Positions 50,979-60,497 of a stretch of DNA of 64,000 nt are shown piece by piece. The first letter of the stretch is position 1, and the number at the start of each line of letters is the position of its first letter. Origin of the DNA: Tumebacillus lacus (lineage in GTDB: Bacteria > Bacillota > Bacilli > Tumebacillales > Tumebacillaceae); the NCBI RefSeq assembly GCF_026410385.1, contig NZ_JAPMLT010000003.1, positions 248,001-312,000 on the forward strand. Direction: 5' to 3'. The notes beneath the pieces are model-generated. The model was not told the origin of the DNA, did not search any database, and saw only the letters and a list, made by a program, of their open reading frames with translations. The position numbers and the translations under genes were made by a program.

Positions 50979-51779
50979 TCAATAGGAGCGGTCCGTGTCC
51001 ACCAAACCGCAGAGGGTCTGCTTGATCTCGTCGGCCAGCTCGACCAATTTCACGATGTCGCCGCCTTGCGCCTCATGGAAGCGTTGGTGGTAGTCGGCCG
51101 CCAGTTCGATGTGGCCTTCGCGGATCATCTTTTCGAGGTTTTTGAGGATCTCTTCGACGGTGTTCGATTTGGTTTCGAACAGCACCTGCGCTTCTTTGAT
51201 CTCTTCGCGGATCGCCGACATCTCGCCGTCGAGGTGGTAGGACGCTTCGGCGGCGCGCACGAGGCGCTCCTTGACCGGCTCCGGGATGTTGCCTTTGTAT
51301 TTGTAGTTCAACGAGTGCTCGATCGTCGCCCAGAAGTTCATCGCCAGCGTGCGCAATTGGATCTCCGCCAGCAGTTCTTTCTCGCCGTCGGCCGTCTGCA
51401 CCGGATATTTGACGATAAAGTGGTAGGAGCGGTAGCCGCTCGGCTTGCGGTTGGTCACATAGTCGCGCTCTTCGACCACCGTCATGTCTTTGCGGTTGCG
51501 GATGTGCTCCGCGATGCGGTGCATATCTTCCGCGAACTGGCACATGATGCGAAGACCTGCGATATCCGGCACCAGTTCGACCTGCTCCAGCGGGATGTTC
51601 AGCACTTTCGCTTTTTCGATGATCGAAGATACTTTTTTCAAGCGGCCGGTGACAAACTCGATCGGCGTGTACTCTTCTTTGCGTTTGATCTCCGTGCGCA
51701 TCGAGCGAAACTTGACTTTCAGTTCTTCCACAGCCTGCTCATAAGGAAGCAAGAACGTATCCCAATCACGTCCAAACAC
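50979..51779 (-). CDS. Small alarmone synthetase (RelA/SpoT domain, (p)ppGpp synthetase)
   Basis: This 266-residue protein makes (p)ppGpp from ATP and GDP/GTP. It has only the synthetase domain: DIAGLRIMCQFAEDMHRIAE, RKPSGYRSYHFIVKYPV, and the catalytic segment LLAEIQLRTLAMNFWATIEHS, followed by a coiled C-terminal tail for oligomerisation. It is of the RelP/RelQ (YwaC/YjbM) type; which one is not clear, and it is longer than the usual 210-230 residues. Translation starts at a GTG after AAGGGGG. Its terminator has been split by the IS element downstream. Confidence 0.9.
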   Translation of the reverse strand: MFGRDWDTFLLPYEQAVEELKVKFRSMRTEIKRKEEYTPIEFVTGRLKKVSSIIEKAKVLNIPLEQVELVPDIAGLRIMCQFAEDMHRIAEHIRNRKDMTVVEERDYVTNRKPSGYRSYHFIVKYPVQTADGEKELLAEIQLRTLAMNFWATIEHSLNYKYKGNIPEPVKERLVRAAEASYHLDGEMSAIREEIKEAQVLFETKSNTVEEILKNLEKMIREGHIELAADYHQRFHEAQGGDIVKLVELADEIKQTLCGLVDTDRSY

Positions 51780-51889
51780 ACGGGACGCCCCCTTCTATTG
51801 CCGATTCATCTGATGCTCCATACAGAATCATAGCAAATCTGCGTGCAAGATGCCATTTCCCTGTCGCGCTTTACAGCGGTCCGCAAGGC

Positions 51890-51922
51890 AAAAAGGCACC
51901 CGCTGCCACGCGGATGCCCTTA
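51890..51922 (-). terminator. Terminator of the 51.9 kb hypothetical gene
   Basis: On the minus strand GGCATCCGC-GTGGCA-GCGGGTGCC (one mismatch) is followed by TTTTT. Confidence 0.8.
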
Positions 51923-51931
51923 TTTCGGCGA

Positions 51932-52228
51932 TTATATCGCTTGACCGTATTCTTTAATAAAACGGTTGGTGTGGATGCGGACGTAGTCGATGCGCCCTGT
52001 GTCGTCGGTGCGGAAATGCACGGTGACAGGAATCCATTGTCCCTTTTCGCGGGAGACGAGCACCGTTTGGTGGTGGCCGCGCTTGTGTTCGTGCGGGTTG
52101 ACGAGCTCTGCTGTCAGCAGGCGCTCGCCGAGTTGGTCGGCCGATTCGGGAGTGAGGATCGTTTCGTTTGGCATGTATTCGCCGACGATGGTCTGGACGG
52201 CAGTGATGTAATCCGGGTATGTGAGCAT
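51932..52228 (-). CDS. Hypothetical protein
   Basis: This 98-residue soluble protein reads MLTYPDYITAVQTIVGEYMP..., then HEHKRGHHQTVLVSREKGQW and VRIHTNRFIKEYGQAI. I recognise no domain; a His-rich stretch (NPHEHKRGHH) could bind metal. AGGAGG lies 11 bases before the ATG at 52228; a TTG start eight codons upstream overlaps that site. It is transcribed alone. Confidence 0.6.
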   Translation of the reverse strand: MLTYPDYITAVQTIVGEYMPNETILTPESADQLGERLLTAELVNPHEHKRGHHQTVLVSREKGQWIPVTVHFRTDDTGRIDYVRIHTNRFIKEYGQAI

Positions 52229-52436
52229 GTCGCAGGGTGCCTCCTGTGCCAAGAAAATAGGTGTGCAAAGTCTATTGCCGATGATAGCATATTTTCTTTA
52301 CATTTCAACTGCTGAATAGTATTATGGGCTCAAACTCCTCAGAATGGCTTGTCTTTCCAATACGTGGATTCGCTCTGCACCCGTGCGGTGGGGAGATGCA
52401 ATCCCTGTTTCACTTCTTTTTGAGGAGGAGTTTTGG

Positions 52437-53375
52437 ATGACCAACGAAGAAATGGTGCTTGTGATTGTGACCAGAGTCTCTGATGTCATCGAGCGGATGT
52501 TCGATGAGAAGTTTGACCAGAAGTTCGATCTGAAGTTTGATGAAAAGTTCGATCAGAAATTCGATGAAAAGTTTGATCAGAAATTCGATGAAAAGTTTGA
52601 TCAAAAATTTGCACAGGTCAAACGCGAGCTGAAAGGTGAATTGGGCGCGGAGTTCCGATCTGAGGTCGGCCACCTCCGCAGTGAGATGAACGCGCAGTTC
52701 GTGCTGATGCGTGTGGAGATCGAACAGTTTAAAGATCGTTTCACAGCGTTGGAGCAAGTCACCCATGCTCTTGAGGGGAAAATGGGTTCGCTGGATGACC
52801 GAGTCGGTGTCCTCGATCACCGCTCCGTCATGGTAGAGGTCAAGCTCGACAGCGTCCTGGAAAAAACGCGCCTGCTCGATACCAAAGTAGACAACCTGAG
52901 CCGCACATTCGAAGCCAAGCTGAACAACCTGAGCCTCACGTTCGACGCCAAGTTGGACAACCTGAGTCTCACGTTCGACGAAAAGTTGGACGCTGTGAAA
53001 TCCGAGTTGATTTTGATCAATTCCAGAATGGAAGCTCTCGATTCCAAAATGGAAGCGCTCGATTCCAGAATGGAAGCTCTCGATTTCAGAATGGATGCTC
53101 TCGATTCCAGAGTGCAAGCGCTCGATTCCAGAATGGATGCGCTCGATTCCAAGATCAACGATCTGTTCCAGATGTTCCACCGGCTTGATGCCAGGATCAG
53201 CGAGATTGAAGAAAGACTGGACATCATCCGCACTCAGACAGCCACCAACGCCGAGATGGCTGCGACTGTGGACGATCTGAAGGTCGATTTGGTCATTCAT
53301 CAGAACACGTTTCAGTCTGTGCAAGACGCGATCAACAGCCAATTCAAACGCAGACGGATCAACAGGCACTTCTAA
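52437..53375 (+). CDS. Repeat-rich coiled-coil protein
   Basis: This 312-residue protein has no recognised domain. Residues about 22-60 are a tetrapeptide repeat FDxK (FDEKFDQKFDLKFDEK and so on); about 60-190 is a long coiled coil (FKDRFTALEQVTHALEGKM, with repeats LSLTFDAKLDN); and about 194-242 is a seven-residue repeat M-(E/D)-A-L-D-S-(R/K). The end is basic (SQFKRRRINRHF). It is all-helical and very likely an extended multimer; no signal peptide or membrane helix. GAGGAGGAG precedes the ATG at 52437. It is monocistronic with its own terminator. Function unknown. Confidence 0.8.
   Translation: MTNEEMVLVIVTRVSDVIERMFDEKFDQKFDLKFDEKFDQKFDEKFDQKFDEKFDQKFAQVKRELKGELGAEFRSEVGHLRSEMNAQFVLMRVEIEQFKDRFTALEQVTHALEGKMGSLDDRVGVLDHRSVMVEVKLDSVLEKTRLLDTKVDNLSRTFEAKLNNLSLTFDAKLDNLSLTFDEKLDAVKSELILINSRMEALDSKMEALDSRMEALDFRMDALDSRVQALDSRMDALDSKINDLFQMFHRLDARISEIEERLDIIRTQTATNAEMAATVDDLKVDLVIHQNTFQSVQDAINSQFKRRRINRHF
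52496..52614 (+). repeat. In-frame 12/24-nt DNA repeats encoding FDxK units
   Basis: About ten copies of a 12-nt unit TT(T/C)GATNAGAA(A/G)-like, organised partly as 24-nt blocks, all in frame with the coiled-coil gene. Such arrays expand and contract by slippage. Confidence 0.85.
53019..53160 (+). repeat. In-frame 21-nt DNA repeats encoding MEALDSR units
   Basis: About seven copies of a 21-nt unit (ATGGAAGCTCTCGATTCCAG and variants) in the 3' half of the same gene. Confidence 0.85.
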
Positions 53376-53387
53376 TGCTGCTTCCTA

Positions 53388-53425
53388 TAAAAGACTCCCT
53401 GCCACGCAGGGAGTCTTTCTTTTCC
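53388..53425. terminator. Terminator between the coiled-coil gene and addA
   Basis: The stem AAAGACTCCCTG/CAGGGAGTCTTT with loop CCACG is followed by CTTTT. It can serve both convergent genes. Confidence 0.88.
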
Positions 53426-53428
53426 CGA

Positions 53429-56400
53429 TCACATCCCCTTGCAGATCCCCCGATACCCGCATCCCCCGCAACGACGCTCCTCCGCCGTCCGAGCATACTC
53501 CTCCGGGTGCTCCGCCATCGCGATGTGCTCCAACGCCGCTTCCGCTTGCCCCGCGAATGCTCGCAGTTCCGCCTCGCCGGTCGGCACCGCCGCTTCTTGC
53601 GCCAATGCCGTGAAGTACAACACCGCCCGCTCCACGTCCCATCCGAGCAACTCTCGCACCACCATCGTATACAACTTCAACTGCGGCGCATACTGCCTGA
53701 CCACATCCGGAAGCCGAGCCTCCGTCAGCCGATTCGTCTTGAAATCGATCACGACCGCCTGCCCGTCCTCCCGCCGAATCGCCTTGTCAAGCACCCCGGT
53801 CACCTCATGCCGTCCGAGCGCATAGCGGAACATCATCTCCCGCTTTTGCTCCGCCGCCTCTTGCACCTCGCGGAACAATCCGCTGTTCAGATACGCATCG
53901 AGATCCCGCCGCAACACCGGCTCCCACGCCTCTGTCGCAGGGCCGACGATCCCCTGCTCCGCCAACGCCCGCCGCATCGCCTGATCCGCCTGTGCCGGTT
54001 CGTCTGTCCACTCCAACACGCGGTGCACGAGCGTCCCGCGCAACGCCGGATCGAGCGCCGTCTCCTCGCGAGCCGCCGCTGGTTCGTCATCAGCCGCATC
54101 CCGGCCGCCCGACTCCGGCAACCGCCACTCATACCGATAGAAATACAAGCGGGGACACTCCAAATAGGTCATCAACGCGCTCACCGACACGGTAACCCCT
54201 CTGCCCTGATCCGTTCTCGGCACCGGGGCACGGAGCAGCGGAAACGCCTCCGTCACCGTCTGCCGAGCCCCCTCGGCGGAGACAACGGACGCGGCCGCTT
54301 CTCTTTCGGCCAGCGCGACCTCGCGCCACGCCGCCACTGCCTCCGCAGGATCGCGCACCAGAGCTGGGTCAAGAGCATGTACCGGCACCACATCCGCCAT
54401 ACCGCCCGCTTCCGCTTCCACGCCGCCATCCATCACGCCATCCGCCGCGTCAGCCTTCGACGTCCACCGCACTTCCGGCCACTCCGCCCGGATCGACGCT
54501 TCCATCTGCGACAGCCTGCCTTCCGCCATCGCCGCCACCAGCCAGTCGAACCAACGAGAGCTGTCCAGCGTCACCGCTTGCTTGGGCTCATCGCGCGTCC
54601 CGACCAGCAGCAGATAGTCGCGGGCACGCGTCATCGCCACGTACAATTTGCGACGCTCCTCCGCCAGCGACTTGCGCCGCTCCCGCTCCCGCAGGGCCGC
54701 CGCATAGCCGAGATCATTCCACGCCTCCTGCTCGGCAAACGACACGACCAGCCCGTACTCCGGCGCATAGCGAAACTTCCCGTCTGACCGCGCACTCGCC
54801 TCCCGCGCCATGTCCGGCAAGATCACCACCGGAAACTCCAGCCCTTTCGACTTGTGCACCGTCATGATCTTCACGACATCGCTTTGATCCGACTCCACCT
54901 GCGCGTCCTCTTCATCCGCACCGTCTTCGATCTGCCGCGACACCATGTCCAGAAACGCCGGCACCGATGCCCGCTTCGGCGGTTGCTCCAGCGAGAGATC
55001 GAGCAATTTTCGCACGTTCCCGACCTTCTGCACACCGCCGAACGTCAGCAACACCGCCTGCTCATACCCTGTCTGCTCCAGCACGTCGGCCAGCAGTTCA
55101 TACGCCCCGCGAAACACGACGCCCTCGCGCCAAGCCCGCAGCCGCTCTTGCGCCGCCGTCAGCACCTCCCGATCCCGCTCGGAGATCCGGTGCCAGTTGG
55201 CCGTCTCCCGCCAGTCATCAGCCAGCAACCCTTTGCGCCCCAGCCAATAGATCGCCTCGTCCGACACGCCAAACAGCGGCGAACGCAAAGCCCCGATCAG
55301 CGGCACCACCGCACCCTGCAACGCCACCGCCTGCAACACCTGCACCAGATCCCACACTTCCTGCCGCCGGAAAAAGTGACGCGAGCCGACGATGTAATAG
55401 GGAATCCCCGCCTCCTGCAACGCATGCTCATACAGCGACACATGCGTCATCGCCGCAAACAGCATCGTCACATCGCGGTATTGCACAGCCCGCAGCCCGT
55501 CCGCCGTCGGCACCAGCGCCTCTTGCTGGACCATCTCCTGAATGCGCCGTGCCACCGCCTTCGCTTCCTGCATGCGGTTCCCGGCACTGTCCCCCGTCTC
55601 CGGCAGATGCAAAATTTCCACCGTCGCGGCATCCTGTGCAGCCGCCCGCGTCGCTTCCATCGGCTGGTACTCGACGCCGTCCTCCCCGGACGCCATCACC
55701 CGCGCAAACAACCGATTCACAAACTCGATGATCGGCCCCTGCGTCCGAAAGTTATGAGCCAGCGAGAGATGCTCACCCCCGCGTTCCCGTATCTCCCCTT
55801 GCGTTTGCAAAAAGACATCCAGATCCGCGCCGCGAAACCGGTAGATCGACTGCTTCGCATCCCCGACAACAAACAAGCGCAACTGCTCATTCCCCGCCGT
55901 CAGCGCATCGAGCAACAGCTTTTGCACCGGATTCGTATCCTGAAACTCATCCACCATCAAATATCGCAACCGCTCCGCCTGCGCTTCCCGCACAGCCGGA
56001 CGCATCAACAGCTCCACAGCGCCGTTTTGCAGATCGGTAAAATCGAGCGCCCCTTCCGCCCGTTTGCGCTGCCCGTACGCGGCATGCACCCGCTCCAGCA
56101 GAGCGCAGACATCGCGCACCGCCGTCACCATGCCCGGCGGCACCAGACAGCGCGCCAGTTCGACCGCCGCTTCCTTCAAGGGGGGCACGTCCTCTTTCAA
56201 TTCCTTGATCAGCACGCCCCACCCGTCCGGCAGCCCGGCCAGCCACGCGCCGATCTCCTCCTCATACAGAAAGCCGCTCTGTCGCCAACCATGCAGCCGC
56301 TCCGAGATCGACGGCCACTGCACCTGCAACTGAGCCGCCCGTTTCGCCGAGCCTTTCGACGTATCCTTCTTCGACAGATCCAACTGCGCGATGTTCCGCA

Positions 56401-57121
56401 GACGCAGTTCCAGCGCGTCAAACCACTCGGGAATCCGCGACGTCAACCGTCCAAGCCGTTCCACCGTCTCCTCCGCCATGCGGGCAAAGTCTTCCGTCTG
56501 TTCCCGCACCCCGTTGTAAAACGGCTTCACCGCCCCGACCAACGCCTCATACCCATACTCCCCGACCAGCCGAATCACCGCTTCCTCCTCGCCGTCGAGC
56601 CCTTCGTCGAGCACCTCGCGCACCGCCTCATCCAGCCAGCGGCGCGCCTCGCTCTCCTCCGCCACCGCAAACTGCGGATCGACCCCCGCCTCCAGCGGAT
56701 ACTCACGCAGCAGTTCCGAGCACCACCCGTGGATCGTCGTGATCGTCGCCCGCTCCACCTCTTCCTTCAGCAGCCCGATCCGCCGCCGCTCCGCCGGATC
56801 GGCCTCCGCCAACCACACGGCGAGCCGCTCCCGGACGCGGGCCTTCATCTCCCCGGCCGCCTCCTTCGTAAACGTGATCGCCACAATATTCCCAGGTCGG
56901 CTCGGCGCATGTACCCCAGCCTCCGCCTCCGATACACCGTCCGCACTCTCAGACGGCGGCAAGATCAGCGGCCGTCCCGCCAACATCGCCGTATACCGCT
57001 CCGTCAGCACCCACGTCTTGCCCGCCCCGGCACCGGCCGACACCGACAGATGCTGATTTAGCCCCGTGATCGCCTGCCACTGCTCTGCCGTCGGACGCAC
57101 ATCCCGCTTCTCATTCGCCAT
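53429..57121 (-). CDS. addA: Helicase-nuclease subunit AddA
   Basis: AddA with AddB processes double-strand breaks for RecA loading. The 1230-residue protein is a UvrD-like 3'-5' helicase (Walker A SAGAGAGKTWVLTERY near residue 30, helicase motif LMVDEFQDTNPVQ, TVHKSKGLEFPVVIL, VAMTRARDYLLLVG) fused to a C-terminal nuclease domain (GVLDKAIRRED, VVIDFKTNRL). Unusually, that domain carries a CxxCx5C at the C-terminus (RRCGGCGYRGIC) and an upstream Cys in YLECPRLYFYRYEW, which is the iron-sulfur staple normally seen in AddB. It overlaps addB by 11 bp. Confidence 0.93.
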   Translation of the reverse strand: MANEKRDVRPTAEQWQAITGLNQHLSVSAGAGAGKTWVLTERYTAMLAGRPLILPPSESADGVSEAEAGVHAPSRPGNIVAITFTKEAAGEMKARVRERLAVWLAEADPAERRRIGLLKEEVERATITTIHGWCSELLREYPLEAGVDPQFAVAEESEARRWLDEAVREVLDEGLDGEEEAVIRLVGEYGYEALVGAVKPFYNGVREQTEDFARMAEETVERLGRLTSRIPEWFDALELRLRNIAQLDLSKKDTSKGSAKRAAQLQVQWPSISERLHGWRQSGFLYEEEIGAWLAGLPDGWGVLIKELKEDVPPLKEAAVELARCLVPPGMVTAVRDVCALLERVHAAYGQRKRAEGALDFTDLQNGAVELLMRPAVREAQAERLRYLMVDEFQDTNPVQKLLLDALTAGNEQLRLFVVGDAKQSIYRFRGADLDVFLQTQGEIRERGGEHLSLAHNFRTQGPIIEFVNRLFARVMASGEDGVEYQPMEATRAAAQDAATVEILHLPETGDSAGNRMQEAKAVARRIQEMVQQEALVPTADGLRAVQYRDVTMLFAAMTHVSLYEHALQEAGIPYYIVGSRHFFRRQEVWDLVQVLQAVALQGAVVPLIGALRSPLFGVSDEAIYWLGRKGLLADDWRETANWHRISERDREVLTAAQERLRAWREGVVFRGAYELLADVLEQTGYEQAVLLTFGGVQKVGNVRKLLDLSLEQPPKRASVPAFLDMVSRQIEDGADEEDAQVESDQSDVVKIMTVHKSKGLEFPVVILPDMAREASARSDGKFRYAPEYGLVVSFAEQEAWNDLGYAAALRERERRKSLAEERRKLYVAMTRARDYLLLVGTRDEPKQAVTLDSSRWFDWLVAAMAEGRLSQMEASIRAEWPEVRWTSKADAADGVMDGGVEAEAGGMADVVPVHALDPALVRDPAEAVAAWREVALAEREAAASVVSAEGARQTVTEAFPLLRAPVPRTDQGRGVTVSVSALMTYLECPRLYFYRYEWRLPESGGRDAADDEPAAAREETALDPALRGTLVHRVLEWTDEPAQADQAMRRALAEQGIVGPATEAWEPVLRRDLDAYLNSGLFREVQEAAEQKREMMFRYALGRHEVTGVLDKAIRREDGQAVVIDFKTNRLTEARLPDVVRQYAPQLKLYTMVVRELLGWDVERAVLYFTALAQEAAVPTGEAELRAFAGQAEAALEHIAMAEHPEEYARTAEERRCGGCGYRGICKGM

Positions 57122-60100
57122 CTGACACCGCTCCTCTCCCGTTTCGCTTCATCGCCCGCAGCCGGTCATACCGGCACGCCTGACGATACTCGCAGTAGTC
57201 GCACACCTTCTCGTCCCCCGGCTCCACCGGAAACTGCCCGTCCGCCATCCTCTCGCGATATCGGCGCAGCATCGCCTCACTGCCCGCCAACAACGCGTCC
57301 CATTCCTCGCTCCCGAGCTTGAGCCGCTTTTTGCCCATCCCGAGATCCTGCAGATGTTCCGCTTTCACCAGCGCACCGGTCGTCCGATCCGCCTTTTCAA
57401 TCGAAACGTACGCCCCGCCGACAGCCGAGCCCTCTCCAAACAGCGCCTGCTCGACCGCCTTCAGATACACAGGCAACTGAAAATCCAGCCCCTGCTCAAT
57501 CGCCTTGGGCATCGCCTTCGTGCCCTTCGTCTTGTAATCGACGAGGTAAAACGCCCTCGCCCCCGACTCAGTGCCCGCCACATCGATCCGGTCGATCTGC
57601 CCGCGAAATTTCAATCCGGCGACCGTCACCGGCTCCGTCTGCGAACGCGGGTCCTGCTCCGGCCCAAACTCCATGCCAAACACCCACTCCAGATAGCGCG
57701 GCACCAGCGGCAACCCGAGCGTCTCCCACGCCTCGATCTCGCTCTCCACATACTCCTGCAGCCGCCGCAGCATCCGCTCCTTCGCCAGCTCCTGCCGCTT
57801 CCCGCCGGCCTTTTGCCGCCCGGACTGCGCCTTGCGCCACTGCCTTTCAAACACCAGCGGCAACTCCCCACGCAGACGCTCGACCGCATCCGATGTGATC
57901 CGCTCCACACAGGTCAGCGGACGGTACAACTCATGCAACACCGCATGATACAGGTTGCCTTTCTCCAGCGCGGACAGCTCTTCTTCCTCCTCCTGCTCCT
58001 CTTCCAACCTCAACACACGCGACAGGAAAAATTGATACGGACACGCGCCGTACCGATTAAACAGCGACACGCTGTACACCCGTTCCTCCGAAAACGCCGC
58101 CGCCAACTCCCGCTGCGCCTCCGGGTCCTGCAACGCGCCGTCAAACGGCGTCCTGCCAGGCTGTGCGGCACGCTCCAACTCCCCTTGCGCCTGCCGCAAC
58201 ACCTGCCACCACCTCGCAGTGCCACCGGCAGCCGTCACCGCTTCCGGCGGCACTTCGCCAGACGTCGCCGCTCGGGCTGCCAGCCAGTCCCGCACCTCGC
58301 GTCGATTGGAGATGCGTCCCTGCTCCGCCGGATACAGGGCCGACCCGGACAAATACGCATCCTTGTCCCGCTCCTTCAACGCCGGACACAGCCCGCAGAC
58401 CTCCTCGACATACCGTGACGGCAGATCCCGCTTCGACCCGCCGACATAGGAAAGAAACGCGCCTTCCCGCGCCGTCTGCCAGCCCATCAGGAAAAACAGC
58501 TTCTGCTGATCCCCCTGCACATGTGCGGACAGCAGCGGCATCTCCGCCGCCAACTCTTCGCGCAGCCCTTCCCGCAGCAACCACGGGGTACTCGGCGGCA
58601 CCGGCCACGCGCCTTCATTCAGCCCGACGAAAAACACATACCGGAACGACAGCCCTCTGGCAGCCGACGGCTCCAACACGGTCACCCCGCCGCGACGCCC
58701 GCGATCCGGCCGCACCTCTGCCGCTTCCAACTGCCGGCGTATCCACCCGACACATTCACCGCGCGTCATCGTCTCCGCACCGAGCAACGCTTCCGTCTTC
58801 ACCACGCCGTCGAGCACCGCGACCAACGCCTCCCGCGCTTGCAGATCGCGCTGCAGATCCGCGCCGCTCAGCTGGCCCGTCCGATACCGCTCCGTCCACG
58901 CCGCGTGCATCTTCGCCGCCGGTATCCAACCGCGCAACGCATCGGCCATCTCGCTCCCCGTCGCCGCCACAGGCAGCGCGGCCAACTTCTCCGCCAAAAA
59001 TTCCAACCAGCCCGCGACCGCCTGCCAGATCTCCGCCGCTTCCCCGTCGGCCGAAACCAGCGCCGTCGCCAAACGAGACCGCCACTTCTCCAGTCCCTTC
59101 ACCACACCGAGCCCGCGAGCGGCCGCCATCACCTGCGTCTCACGCCCGCGCAACGGGTGCTCCCACCACCACAGAGCACCTGCCGCCCGCTGCAACGCCT
59201 CGCGATGCCAGTCCTCGTCCGCGACCGCGCACAACGCCAACAGATCGCGCACCCACGGCACATCGGCCGCGCGCATCGTCGCCGCTCGCTCCACCTGGAT
59301 GCCTTCCGCCGCCAGCACCCGTTGCCCCGTGCCGCCGACCCGCCATTCCTGCGGCGTCAGGATCGCGATCTCATGCGGCGACACACCGTCCGCGCACAGT
59401 TCCTTGATCCGTTTCGCGACCCACAGCCACTCCTTCTCCACCGTCCGGGCCGCAAACACCTCCACGTTCGGCGCGTCTGACACCGGTTCCGCATGCGGCG
59501 CAAACAACCGCTCCCGAAATGCGAGCAAATCCTCAGCAACAGCATCGTCCAAAGCCGCACCCGCATCCGCGACCTCCACCTCAAACCCGCGCTCCGCAAA
59601 CTGCCCGATCATCCGCTCCATCTGGGCGGCCGCTGCTTCCAACCACGCCCACCGCTCCTTTTGGTACGGCAAATAAACCAACACCTGCTCCGCGCTCAGC
59701 ACTTGCTCAAGCACGCTCCACTGGTGCGGTTCAAAGTCGGTAAACGAATCGACATACACCCGCGTCGCGCCGGGAAACGCCGCCTGCAGGCCATGCTTCA
59801 AAAGCCACCTTGCCGCCTCCAGATACGTCTCCTCCGTATCGAGCAGCACCGCTTCCCCGGCCCGCAGCTCCGCCTGATATGCCGCATACACGTCGGCCAA
59901 CGCCTGCACATCGGCCGCATCCCGCGCACCGGAACGCGCCCGGCTGCCCGCGATCTCCTGCAGCCGCTCCGGCTCGATCCGCGCCCGCTTCAGCTCCCCG
60001 ATATGTTGGCGAAACGCCGCCACCACACCGGGCGAGTGCGACCACGTCTCCCACGGCGAGCCTTGATACGTACCGTCCATCCCGCGCATCACCCGTGCCG

Positions 60101-60389
60101 TCAGCCGTTCGGCCGTCAACGCATCGATCCGCGCCACAGCACGGTCGCCGCTGCGTCCGCTCCGAGCCAGCACCGCCTCGACGACCTCATACAGCGTCAA
60201 CACCTGCTCCCCCGCCGTTCCGGGCAGCCCGGTCAAGATCTGTTGCCGCACCGCGCCTGCCAATCCCCGCGTCGGCACCAGATACAGACACGACTCCCCT
60301 TTCCCGTCCTGGATCGCCCCGGCCACTTCCGCCGTCCACACCTCGCGCAACGCGCTGTCAAACGGTCCGCAGATCACTTTTTTCATCAT
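57111..60389 (-). CDS. addB: Helicase-nuclease subunit AddB
   Basis: This 1092-residue partner of AddA has a degenerate helicase fold and a C-terminal nuclease domain (FRGQIDRIDVAG, YLVDYKTKG). Its Fe-S cysteines are in GACPYQFFLSRVL and VCDYCEYRQACRYD. The N-terminus (VICGPFDSALREVW) has no Walker A lysine loop, unlike Bacillus subtilis AddB where, as I recall, a GxxGxGKT-type motif exists, so ATP binding is probably lost. AAAGGGAGG precedes the ATG. addB-addA is the usual order. Confidence 0.93.
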   Translation of the reverse strand: MMKKVICGPFDSALREVWTAEVAGAIQDGKGESCLYLVPTRGLAGAVRQQILTGLPGTAGEQVLTLYEVVEAVLARSGRSGDRAVARIDALTAERLTARVMRGMDGTYQGSPWETWSHSPGVVAAFRQHIGELKRARIEPERLQEIAGSRARSGARDAADVQALADVYAAYQAELRAGEAVLLDTEETYLEAARWLLKHGLQAAFPGATRVYVDSFTDFEPHQWSVLEQVLSAEQVLVYLPYQKERWAWLEAAAAQMERMIGQFAERGFEVEVADAGAALDDAVAEDLLAFRERLFAPHAEPVSDAPNVEVFAARTVEKEWLWVAKRIKELCADGVSPHEIAILTPQEWRVGGTGQRVLAAEGIQVERAATMRAADVPWVRDLLALCAVADEDWHREALQRAAGALWWWEHPLRGRETQVMAAARGLGVVKGLEKWRSRLATALVSADGEAAEIWQAVAGWLEFLAEKLAALPVAATGSEMADALRGWIPAAKMHAAWTERYRTGQLSGADLQRDLQAREALVAVLDGVVKTEALLGAETMTRGECVGWIRRQLEAAEVRPDRGRRGGVTVLEPSAARGLSFRYVFFVGLNEGAWPVPPSTPWLLREGLREELAAEMPLLSAHVQGDQQKLFFLMGWQTAREGAFLSYVGGSKRDLPSRYVEEVCGLCPALKERDKDAYLSGSALYPAEQGRISNRREVRDWLAARAATSGEVPPEAVTAAGGTARWWQVLRQAQGELERAAQPGRTPFDGALQDPEAQRELAAAFSEERVYSVSLFNRYGACPYQFFLSRVLRLEEEQEEEEELSALEKGNLYHAVLHELYRPLTCVERITSDAVERLRGELPLVFERQWRKAQSGRQKAGGKRQELAKERMLRRLQEYVESEIEAWETLGLPLVPRYLEWVFGMEFGPEQDPRSQTEPVTVAGLKFRGQIDRIDVAGTESGARAFYLVDYKTKGTKAMPKAIEQGLDFQLPVYLKAVEQALFGEGSAVGGAYVSIEKADRTTGALVKAEHLQDLGMGKKRLKLGSEEWDALLAGSEAMLRRYRERMADGQFPVEPGDEKVCDYCEYRQACRYDRLRAMKRNGRGAVSDGE

Positions 60390-60456
60390 TCCGACCTCCC
60401 TTTCTTCGTTAACATAACTTCTACCTCACCACCTCCTGATCCTTTTTGCGCACACA

Positions 60457-60492
60457 AGAAAAAAGAGGCAGCCCGCACCCGGCTGCCTCTTC
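60457..60492 (-). terminator. Terminator of the cupredoxin gene
   Basis: On the minus strand AAGAGGCAGCC/GGCTGCCTCTT is followed by TTTTCTTG. Confidence 0.88.
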
Positions 60493-60497
60493 CCGTC

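Noticed and set aside
52496-52614. Possible CRISPR-like or satellite array in the short direct repeats
   Set aside because: The repeats are only 12-24 nt without unique spacers and encode an in-frame FDxK protein repeat.
54854-57061. Plus-strand open frame of more than 700 codons opposite addA
   Set aside because: The composition (Arg, His, Pro, Leu repeats) is typical of the antisense of a GC-rich gene; addA itself is certain.
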